From contig DBCW01000155.1 in assembly GCA_002293265.1 (NCBI GenBank), forward strand, positions 1 through 5,304: 5,304 bases of DNA. The letters run 5' to 3'. A model generated the notes under the pieces. It worked only from the letters and a program-made list of their open reading frames with translations, searched no databases and was not told where the DNA came from. The translations under genes and the position numbers were made by a program. Of the stretch, positions 1-5,304 are shown in pieces. The stretch is from Eggerthellales bacterium UBA948. Its GTDB lineage: Bacteria > Actinomycetota > Coriobacteriia > Coriobacteriales > UBA8131. Every line of letters begins with the position of its first letter. Within the stretch, counting starts at the first letter, position 1.

Positions 1-1445
1 TCGATAAACTCCAGTGCGTTGGCTTTGATAGCCGCTTCGCGAATAGCTTCTTCGCCGGCATCCGGGCAACCATAGGCAATGTTTTCTCTAACTGTACGAT
101 GAAACAGCAGCGGCTCCTGCGGCACATAAGCAATTTGCTGCCTTAGGCTTACTTGAGAAACTTGGGAGATATCTTGTCCGTCGATAAAGATACTGCCTTC
201 CTGCAAGTTTGACAGCCTGAGCAAAAGCGTGGTGAGAGTGGTTTTGCCACTGCCGGATCTTCCCACAAGACCAAGTCTTTGACCTGCCGGTATGTGGAGA
301 GAAAAGTCACGAAATACCGTGTTTTGCTCACTTGCATCAGCGTACCAAAAAGTAAGATCATTGCAGTCTATGGCACCCTCTTTTACCTCCAGGTCTTGAG
401 CACCTTCTATGTCTGCTACCAGCGTTGGTTCATCTAATATGAGTGTCATATCGCGAGCATCACCAAATCCGCGATTAACCTGCTGGAAAGTCATATTGAT
501 ACGATTGAACTGCATAGTTAGGGAGTAGGTATACGAAAACATCATCACTAATGTGCCCGCACTAATGCCAAACCATGCGTTTCCACCGGTAATGAATATA
601 ACCACCAAAATCATTATCACCACGATGATCGCAGCAGTTATGGCACCGCGTAGCGTTGATGCACGCATGCGTCGGGAATCTGCCTCGACCACATCTCGAT
701 TTGCAGCATCAAACATTTGCCGCTCGTAGGCTTCACGACCATATGATTTTACAGCTTGAATATTTGTGATGCTATCCGAAAGCTCACCGGACAAGGCATT
801 TTGTGCACTTGCCGCAGCGCTGTTCAAGGGCAAAACACGCTTGTACATCAGATAGGCAGCCACAACATACACGATAAGCAAAATGGCTAAAACGCCTACA
901 TAAAGAGGCACTGTTCCTACAAGCATCAGTACTGTAAAAACAGCTGTCATTACAATTGGAATGATCGCATAAATGAGGTTTTCTAAAAGCACTGCATAAG
1001 CACTCATGAACTTTTGCGTTTGCGAGACTAATGAGCCACCAAAGCGATTGGAGTGAAATGTCATCGACTGATTGGAGAGCGTATCAAAGGCCTTGGTCGC
1101 AAGAAGATAGTTGGCTCTTATCTCCAACTTCCAAACGCTATAATCTTGCAGCTTGGATCCCAGCTGACCCAAAACATTTACGCCGATGAACATCAATATG
1201 TATAAACCAAATTCCGTAAAGACCTCGTTTGGCGCAACTGTAGTTGTAGAGACTTTATCAATAATAAGCGCAATAATATAGGGGCTTCCAAAAGAAAGAA
1301 AGAATATAAAAGCCAAGGTAGAGACCAGCGTTAATAAAAACATTGGCCACTGCACTTTTGTGACCTGCCAGTAAAAATATAGCGTTCGTATGACTGTAGA
1401 GCCCTTTTTGGACGCCGAATTATTCTTTTGCTTAGACTCTGACAT
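1..1445 (-). CDS. ABC exporter, fused permease and ATP-binding protein (C-terminus beyond window)
   Basis: This is a type IV (MdlB/MsbA-like) ABC exporter half-transporter of the cytoplasmic membrane, which would work as a homo- or heterodimer to export an unknown substrate using ATP. The visible 481 residues begin with a short polar Lys/Ser-rich segment. About six hydrophobic helices follow, near residues 34-62, 78-98, 150-176, 180-200, 267-287 and 295-313. The nucleotide-binding domain starts near residue 355, with an A-loop aromatic (FWY, Tyr368), Walker A GRSGSGKT (Lys401) and a Q-loop in YVPQEP (Gln443). The LSGGQ signature, Walker B and H-loop would lie beyond base 1; the family is usually about 580-600 residues. 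The ATG at 1445-1443 is the only start in this open stretch: an in-frame TAA lies upstream with no ATG, GTG or TTG between. It is preceded by GAGG (1458-1455) at 9 bases. Substrate and any partner subunit cannot be told from the sequence. Confidence 0.95.
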   Translation of the reverse strand, partial: MSESKQKNNSASKKGSTVIRTLYFYWQVTKVQWPMFLLTLVSTLAFIFFLSFGSPYIIALIIDKVSTTTVAPNEVFTEFGLYILMFIGVNVLGQLGSKLQDYSVWKLEIRANYLLATKAFDTLSNQSMTFHSNRFGGSLVSQTQKFMSAYAVLLENLIYAIIPIVMTAVFTVLMLVGTVPLYVGVLAILLIVYVVAAYLMYKRVLPLNSAAASAQNALSGELSDSITNIQAVKSYGREAYERQMFDAANRDVVEADSRRMRASTLRGAITAAIIVVIMILVVIFITGGNAWFGISAGTLVMMFSYTYSLTMQFNRINMTFQQVNRGFGDARDMTLILDEPTLVADIEGAQDLEVKEGAIDCNDLTFWYADASEQNTVFRDFSLHIPAGQRLGLVGRSGSGKTTLTTLLLRLSNLQEGSIFIDGQDISQVSQVSLRQQIAYVPQEPLLFHRTVRENIAYGCPDAGEEAIREAAIKANALEFI

Positions 1446-1618
1446 AGCAATAAACCTCGTTTTATGTTGAGTGGTTAGTAAAGCCCCGATTTATCCTCCA
1501 CATTTGTATTGTCTGAGTATAAATGATTATTTCACCGAGGCAGCGAAAGCAAGCTTACATTTTTGCAAGGAAAGCGCCAAATAATTGCTTTAAGATGACA
1601 AGCGAGCAAGTCCTTTGT
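1446..1618. other. Intergenic gap between surface-protein gene and ABC exporter gene
   Basis: This is a 173-base gap between two minus-strand genes. It contains the exporter's GAGG ribosome binding site (1455-1458) and a second, stronger-looking GGAGG (1495-1499, minus) that has no start codon at a usable distance. A TATACT hexamer (1516-1521, minus) could be a -10 box, but no recognisable -35 lies 16-18 bases upstream of it. Purine-rich direct repeats of the AGCGAAAGCAAGC type occur between about 1540 and 1610; they are direct and not inverted, so they do not form a terminator. I find no convincing hairpin with a T-tract after the surface-protein stop codon, so readthrough into the exporter gene is possible. 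Confidence 0.5.
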
Positions 1619-3589
1619 TTATCTCATTTTAATTTTGAAGTATTGATACATGTCTATCGGTGAGTGCTTTTTAATAATCAGTTTAGTACCATTTTTGATA
1701 CTATCTCCTTTTAGATCCAAGCAGTAGCGCTCATCAAGAGCAGATAAAATTACATAACTATTATTTCCTGCATACGTTATTTTAAATTTCTGTGCTTTTG
1801 AGTTGCTGGAATTAGCAACACCAACAGCGGCACCGGGTTTTGCTTTACCTCCGCTTACAGTTAAGTAACCTCCTGAATTGATACTCTTTATCTTATAGAA
1901 TCCATTTTTATCTCGTACAAACTTATATTTTTGGGTTTTTCGATTAGACTTTTTCTCAATCTTAATATGTTTTGTAGATGGCTTCAAAGAATCCGGAGCA
2001 TTAAGAACCATGCCAGGACCCAAAGCAGCTTCTATATAAGCTGCTTTGCTATTAAAATTGCGAGTTACATTTACATCAAACCCAATCTTGAACTCTTGCT
2101 CGGATAAAATGTAATAGTTATCAGTTTCACCGTAACCGCTGAAGTAGTTGTCATTATACAAAGCAACTGAGCACTCATACTTTTCATATGCTTCAGTTTT
2201 GGTAGGTATAACTATCGAATTGCCTTTACCTACTGGTCTTGTATGAGGTTGGCCAATATGGATCCAGGCAATACTCACGTTTTCAAATGGATGCTCCTCG
2301 CTAAATTTGACAGAAAACTTCCTTTTTTGCCCCGGAAGTAGATTCGCAGGAATACCGTTTAAAGTGATTTTAAAATTTTGGTCACTAAACTTGTAGATTT
2401 CGCTTGATTTGGAATGCATCCCAGCATTATTACCGATAATTGAGTTTACTTCTATCTTAAGCCTTTTATCTGATAAATCGCACACACCCCCACCATATTC
2501 ACTTGCATAATTGTCAAAAATTCGACCACCTTTTATTACAAAAGTTGCCGAACTGCACACTCCGCCGCCATCAGTTGACCTATTTCCCGATATCTCGCCA
2601 TCTTTCATGACAATCTTTCCTCTTGTTTTGAGAACATAGTCGTATGACTCGTAATCATAAGAGTCACTTAGGTAGATGCCGCCTCCGTCATGTTTGGCAA
2701 AATTGTTACTGATTCTTCCGTTAAAGATATTTAGCCTGTCCCTGACATATATACCGCCACCATCACCAGAAGCAGAATTATTGTTTATTACGCCACCATA
2801 AATACTAAATGTGTGATTACTATAAACGCCGCCGCCATCAAATTTCGCACTATTACGCTCAATCGTTCCCCCATGCATTTTCAATACTCCTCCATTGTGT
2901 ATGCCTCCGCCACCAGTCGAAGACTTGTTGTCAACAATGGTTCCCGCGTTGATAGTGCAACGCCCATGATTCTCTATACCCCCACATCCATAGCCATTAT
3001 TATGAGCAATCTCCCCACCATTCATTATGAAAGTGCCGTTTTGTCTTACCGACAAACCCCCGCCATCTATATATCGGCCACCTTTTCCGTCGTAAGATGG
3101 ACAATACCCATTGTTATTTGAAATGCAACCGCTCTTTAGAGTCATTTTTCCGCAAACGTCAGCGCCAAAACCGTAAGAGTCGTCACTATGAGTAATCGTT
3201 ATTCCGTCAATTGTCACATTGCCAGTATAAGAAACAGTAATGACATCACCGTTTGTGATGCAGATTAATTTGTAGTTGCCTTTTAAAGTCACATTACCAT
3301 CAATTTTTAAAGTAACCGCTTGACCGGGTTTTTTGGATAGATGAATATTATCCTCAAAAGTTACAATTAGGTTTTTTTCACTAAAATTTTTGATCGCATC
3401 TCTCAATTCACTTTCGTTCTTAACAAAGCACTCCAGCGTTTCAAGTGTTGAAGCCTTAGCGATTGTCGTTGGCAGCAATACATAAAAAGAGATTAAGAAA
3501 ACAATACTCAAGATTAGGTTTAATACAACATAGCCATTCTTATTGCAAGTTTCCCTAGCACCTTGGTCTTCATTGCACCAATGAATCAT
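1619..3589 (-). CDS. Secreted beta-helix surface protein with C-terminal RICIN (beta-trefoil) domain
   Basis: This is probably a secreted or surface-associated glycan-binding protein or adhesin; no enzymatic residues are recognised. Numbering is from the ATG at 3589 (656 residues). A hydrophobic helix at about 20-40 followed by Ala-Lys-Ala (44-46) looks like a signal peptide cut after residue 46. Residues about 50-396 form a right-handed beta-helix. GGG turns start at 176, 203, 227, 252, 277, 302, 341 and 366, giving a period close to 25 residues, each with an Asn-rich turn such as NN(S/F)A. This resembles polymorphic membrane protein and pectate-lyase-like folds. Residues about 406-508 are beta-rich and possibly Ig-like. 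Residues about 514-656 form a RICIN domain with three QxY/F motifs (Gln553, Gln600, Gln649) spaced 47 and 49 residues apart. There is no LPXTG motif or C-terminal anchor, so attachment may be through the lectin domain. The alternative ATG at 3616 adds nine residues but has no ribosome binding site. The stop is TAA at 1621-1619. Confidence 0.85.
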   Translation of the reverse strand: MIHWCNEDQGARETCNKNGYVVLNLILSIVFLISFYVLLPTTIAKASTLETLECFVKNESELRDAIKNFSEKNLIVTFEDNIHLSKKPGQAVTLKIDGNVTLKGNYKLICITNGDVITVSYTGNVTIDGITITHSDDSYGFGADVCGKMTLKSGCISNNNGYCPSYDGKGGRYIDGGGLSVRQNGTFIMNGGEIAHNNGYGCGGIENHGRCTINAGTIVDNKSSTGGGGIHNGGVLKMHGGTIERNSAKFDGGGVYSNHTFSIYGGVINNNSASGDGGGIYVRDRLNIFNGRISNNFAKHDGGGIYLSDSYDYESYDYVLKTRGKIVMKDGEISGNRSTDGGGVCSSATFVIKGGRIFDNYASEYGGGVCDLSDKRLKIEVNSIIGNNAGMHSKSSEIYKFSDQNFKITLNGIPANLLPGQKRKFSVKFSEEHPFENVSIAWIHIGQPHTRPVGKGNSIVIPTKTEAYEKYECSVALYNDNYFSGYGETDNYYILSEQEFKIGFDVNVTRNFNSKAAYIEAALGPGMVLNAPDSLKPSTKHIKIEKKSNRKTQKYKFVRDKNGFYKIKSINSGGYLTVSGGKAKPGAAVGVANSSNSKAQKFKITYAGNNSYVILSALDERYCLDLKGDSIKNGTKLIIKKHSPIDMYQYFKIKMR

Positions 3590-3600
3590 GGCTGCCCTTT
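3590..3600 (-). promoter_or_regulatory. Ribosome binding site that selects the internal start of the surface-protein gene
   Basis: On the minus strand AAAGGG (3600-3595) lies five bases before the ATG at 3589. The longer in-frame ATG at 3616 is preceded only by an AT-rich stretch without a purine-rich Shine-Dalgarno. This favours the shorter protein and gives a signal-peptide n-region of about 20 residues, less extreme than the roughly 28 of the longer form. The match to the consensus is partial. Confidence 0.5.
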
Positions 3601-3614
3601 CGTAACATTTTGGC

Positions 3615-3627
3615 ATATAGTCTATAT
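3615..3627. repeat. 13-bp perfect dyad ATATAG-T-CTATAT, possible operator
   Basis: Six-base arms flank a single central base, so this is a DNA dyad; a one-base loop could not form in RNA. It lies between the predicted transcription start (about 3653) and the favoured start codon of the surface-protein gene, where a repressor could act. The sequence is AT-rich, so chance is a real alternative. Confidence 0.25.
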
Positions 3628-3659
3628 TGCATATTTATCTATTTTTAACCATTGTTATG

Positions 3660-3688
3660 AGTTTAGCCTCGCATATTAGTGATGTCAA
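3660..3688 (-). promoter_or_regulatory. Sigma70-type promoter of the surface-protein gene
   Basis: On the minus strand, -35 TTGACA (3688-3683, perfect consensus) and -10 TAAACT (3665-3660) are separated by exactly 17 bases. Initiation is expected near 3653, giving a leader of about 64 bases to the ATG at 3589, or about 37 to the ATG at 3616. Position and orientation fit the downstream gene. The tandem array begins about 80 bp upstream of the -35 box. Confidence 0.65.
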
Positions 3689-3766
3689 CATATGCAAAGA
3701 AGTTAATAATCGTACTTCCTACAAATCAAATTAGCATCTTTCTTAATATAGAAAATGTATCTATCT

Positions 3767-3860
3767 GGTGTTAAATGGTGTAAATTGGTGTACTTTCGGT
3801 GCATTTGGTGTATATTGATGTATTATTGGTGCATTTGGTGTACTTTCGGTGCATTTGGTA
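3767..3860. repeat. Ten-unit array of GGTG cores, one every 9-11 bp
   Basis: On the plus strand, cores of the form GGTG (variants GATG and GGTA) begin at 3767, 3777, 3787, 3798, 3807, 3817, 3828, 3837, 3848 and 3857. The steps are 10, 10, 11, 9, 10, 11, 9, 11 and 9, so the mean is exactly 10. Typical units read TTGGTGTACT, TCGGTGCATT and TTGGTGTATA. A 25-bp segment at 3785-3809 recurs perfectly at 3835-3859. The period is not a multiple of three, which argues against coding origin. The array lies upstream of the surface-protein promoter, and before the transposase promoter on the other side. It could be a set of same-face protein-binding sites or simply a minisatellite; the function is unknown. 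Confidence 0.85.
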
Positions 3861-3935
3861 CATCTTATAGTGTTGATGGTCTCTTCAGCTCGCCTATTCC
3901 GCAGTTTAGCAAATAGAAAATAACCTTGTTTCCCC

Positions 3936-3957
3936 AGGTCGAAAGGCCTTTTCTTTT
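3936..3957 (+). terminator. Candidate intrinsic terminator with GAAA tetraloop
   Basis: AGGTC (3936-3940) pairs with GGCCT (3945-3949), including one G-T wobble, around a GAAA loop; TTTCTTTT (3950-3957) follows. The stem is only five base pairs, but C(GAAA)G loops are unusually stable. No recognisable plus-strand gene ends just upstream. It may shield the transposase gene from incoming transcription, as terminators near insertion-sequence ends often do, or be left from a lost gene. Confidence 0.5.
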
Positions 3958-3978
3958 GTCAAATTTGATGAGTTTTAC

Positions 3979-4007
3979 TTGTCATCTACTGTTGTATACT
4001 GTATAAT
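3979..4007 (+). promoter_or_regulatory. Sigma70-type promoter of the transposase gene
   Basis: TTGTCA (3979-3984, one mismatch to TTGACA) and a perfect TATAAT (4002-4007) are separated by 17 bases. Initiation is expected near 4014, giving a leader of about 30 bases before the ATG at 4044. A second -10-like TATACT overlaps just upstream (3995-4000). The promoter is strong for a transposase gene. Confidence 0.7.
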
Positions 4008-4043
4008 GAAATAATGTATATTTGCAGATAGAAGGCGGTTTTC

Positions 4044-5304
4044 ATGTTTTTGAAAAAGTCGAAGCGAGATAACGGACGAGTTTATTTAAGTATTGCGCAT
4101 GGGTATCGCAAAGACGGCAAAGTGAGCACAAGGACAGTTGAAAGTCTTGGATACCTTGATGAGCTGGAAAAACAATACGATGACCCTATTGCTCACTTCA
4201 AGGCTTTATGTGATAAAAGAAACGAAGAAATCGCATCTGCAACATCTGCACTTGATATTACCATCCATCCTTTTGAAAAGATTGATATACAAAGCAAACA
4301 TCGCAAAAACATCGGTAGTGCCGTTTTACTTTTTCACTACAATTCACTTGGAATTGAAAAGGTTTTAAGAAACGCTACTAGAAATATGCGCTACAAATCT
4401 GACTTCAATGCAATTATGAGACTTCTTGTGGTGGATCGCATCATAAATCCCTGCTCAAAGCTTTCTACAGTAAATGATAAGGGTAATTATTTTTTTCGAA
4501 GCGATTTTTCAGATGACGATGTCTATAGGGCTCTAGATGTTTTTACTTCTTGCAAAAAAAGAATCATTTCAGCTATGAACAAAAACATTGAGGCAAAAGG
4601 TAGGCGCAACTTAAACCACGTATTTTATGATGTCACCAATCACTATTTTGATACTGATGAACAAGACGAGATCAGACAACGTGGTGTAGAAAAAAATCAT
4701 CGTCCGGATCCGATTGTACAGATGGGGCTTTTGCAAGATGCAAACGCAATACCTTTAAGCTATGAGATATTTCCCGGCAACACCAATGATTGTGTAACAC
4801 TGCTTCCCACAATCAAAGATCTAAAACAGTCTTTTAAACTTAATCGAGTAGTTGTAGTTGCTGACAAAGGGCTTAACACTTCTGACAATATCGCAGCTGC
4901 AACACTAGATGGAAACGGATTTGTCTTTTCTCAGTCAATTAAAGGCACCAAGTCAACTAAAGACCTTCGTGAGTGGGTCATATCAGATGAAGGGTATAAA
5001 GAAAACAAGGACAAGACCTTTAAAATCAAGTCTCGTCAAGACACGAAGAAAATACATATAGCCGGTGAAGACGGAAAAAAGACAGCAGTTGATATTGATG
5101 TAAAGGTAGTTGCTTATTGGTCAGCAAAATACGCTTTAAGGTCACGCAACAAAAGAGCAGAAGCTATAGAAAAAGCAAAAAAGCTCGTTTGCAATCCCTC
5201 AGCTTTTACGAAGGCAACTTCATATGGTGCTGCTAAATATGTAAAAAACATCTCTTTTGATAAAAAGACCGGAGAGGTTTTAGAAAATGCAGGCAAACGC
5301 GCTG
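4044..5304 (+). CDS. IS1634-family (IS4-related) DDE transposase (C-terminus beyond window)
   Basis: This would catalyse cut-and-paste movement of its insertion sequence. The visible 420 residues start with a small region typical of the family (YLSIAHGYRKDGK, then SLGYLDE). A helical segment follows, and then the RNase H-like catalytic core. The first catalytic Asp is probably Asp196 in FYDVTNHYFD, and the second Asp274 in VVVADKGLN. The catalytic Glu, with its Tyr/Arg signature (YREK-like), is expected past base 5304; family members are usually about 550-600 residues. The ATG at 4044 is preceded by AGAAGG (4030-4035) at eight bases and by a good promoter. The frame is open throughout, with no stop or frameshift, so the visible part looks intact and possibly active. 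The gene diverges from the surface-protein gene and has no functional link to it. Confidence 0.93.
   Translation, partial: MFLKKSKRDNGRVYLSIAHGYRKDGKVSTRTVESLGYLDELEKQYDDPIAHFKALCDKRNEEIASATSALDITIHPFEKIDIQSKHRKNIGSAVLLFHYNSLGIEKVLRNATRNMRYKSDFNAIMRLLVVDRIINPCSKLSTVNDKGNYFFRSDFSDDDVYRALDVFTSCKKRIISAMNKNIEAKGRRNLNHVFYDVTNHYFDTDEQDEIRQRGVEKNHRPDPIVQMGLLQDANAIPLSYEIFPGNTNDCVTLLPTIKDLKQSFKLNRVVVVADKGLNTSDNIAAATLDGNGFVFSQSIKGTKSTKDLREWVISDEGYKENKDKTFKIKSRQDTKKIHIAGEDGKKTAVDIDVKVVAYWSAKYALRSRNKRAEAIEKAKKLVCNPSAFTKATSYGAAKYVKNISFDKKTGEVLENAGKRA

Larger units (their letters stand above)
3861..5304 (+). mobile_element. IS1634-type insertion sequence, left part only (left edge not determined)
   Basis: The call rests on the transposase. 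Terminal inverted repeats cannot be paired because the right end is outside the window. The left coordinate given is simply the end of the tandem array; the true edge probably lies between there and the transposase promoter at 3979. In this family some members (IS1634 of Mycoplasma mycoides, IS1549 of mycobacteria) make long target duplications of variable length, so flanking DNA may also be duplicated on the far side. Confidence 0.5.

Noticed and set aside
149..361. Minus-strand 70-codon frame inside the ABC exporter gene
   Set aside because: It overlaps the Walker A coding region in another frame; the exporter frame carries all the conserved motifs.
1462..1503. Minus-strand 13-codon leader-peptide frame before the exporter gene
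   Set aside because: It has no ribosome binding site and no attenuator-like alternative hairpins; it is likely chance.
1540..1618. Terminator after the surface-protein gene
   Set aside because: The similar GCGAAAGC/GGAAAGCGC segments are direct, not inverted, and no stem followed by a T-tract could be built.
2813..3121. Plus-strand open frame of 102 codons antisense to the surface-protein gene
   Set aside because: It lies opposite the Gly/Asn beta-helix repeats, whose codons create long antisense frames. It lacks a ribosome binding site and its product has no recognisable character.
3771..3854. Minus-strand 27-codon frame within the tandem array, containing YTKCT twice
   Set aside because: The repetition follows from three 10-bp units making 30 bp; there is no Shine-Dalgarno and the period is not otherwise a multiple of three.
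3767..3860. CRISPR array or plasmid-type iterons
   Set aside because: Units are about 10 bp without spacers, far shorter than CRISPR repeats. No replication initiator gene or DnaA boxes are seen nearby.
3876..3923. Plus-strand 15-codon frame ending just before the hairpin at 3936, possibly the tail of a decayed gene
   Set aside because: It is too short to judge, its frame runs back only into the array before a stop, and it has no ribosome binding site.
4138..4368. Plus-strand 76-codon frame within the transposase gene
   Set aside because: It is an alternative frame of a clearly recognisable transposase, with no separate start signal.
5114..5296. Minus-strand 60-codon frame antisense to the transposase gene
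   Set aside because: It is a shadow of the transposase frame with no supporting signals.

Overview
This is a moderately AT-rich bacterial window using the standard code. It holds three protein genes, two of them cut by the window edges. From left to right they are a minus-strand ABC exporter half-transporter (C-terminus beyond base 1), a minus-strand secreted surface protein, and a plus-strand IS1634-type transposase (C-terminus beyond base 5304). The surface protein combines stacked Gly/Asn-rich beta-helix repeats with a C-terminal ricin-type beta-trefoil. Together with Shine-Dalgarno-led starts, this suggests a Gram-positive, host-associated bacterium. Coriobacteriia of the Atopobium/Olsenella type would fit, but that is inference from protein style and not from a marker gene.

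Bases 1-1445 encode the membrane domain and the first half of the nucleotide-binding domain of the exporter. A 173-base gap (1446-1618) carries its ribosome binding site and no convincing terminator for the gene upstream. Bases 1619-3589 (or 3616) encode the secreted protein: signal peptide, a right-handed beta-helix with a 25-residue repeat, a beta-rich middle region and a RICIN domain. A good sigma70-type promoter (3660-3688, minus) lies just upstream of it.

The roughly 430-base divergent intergenic region is the most unusual part. It contains a ten-unit array of GGTG-type cores with a mean period of 10 bp, close to one helical turn (3767-3860), and a 25-bp segment duplicated exactly 50 bp apart. 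It also holds a compact GAAA-tetraloop hairpin followed by a T-rich tract (3936-3957). After that come a near-consensus promoter (3979-4007) and ribosome binding site for the transposase.

The three genes do not form an obvious pathway. The exporter and the surface protein are codirectional and might be partly cotranscribed. The insertion sequence is a neighbour whose left end cannot be fixed because its right end is outside the window. I see no clear new defence or biosynthetic system. The 10-bp array upstream of a putative adhesin gene is the best candidate for undescribed regulatory or phase-variable DNA.
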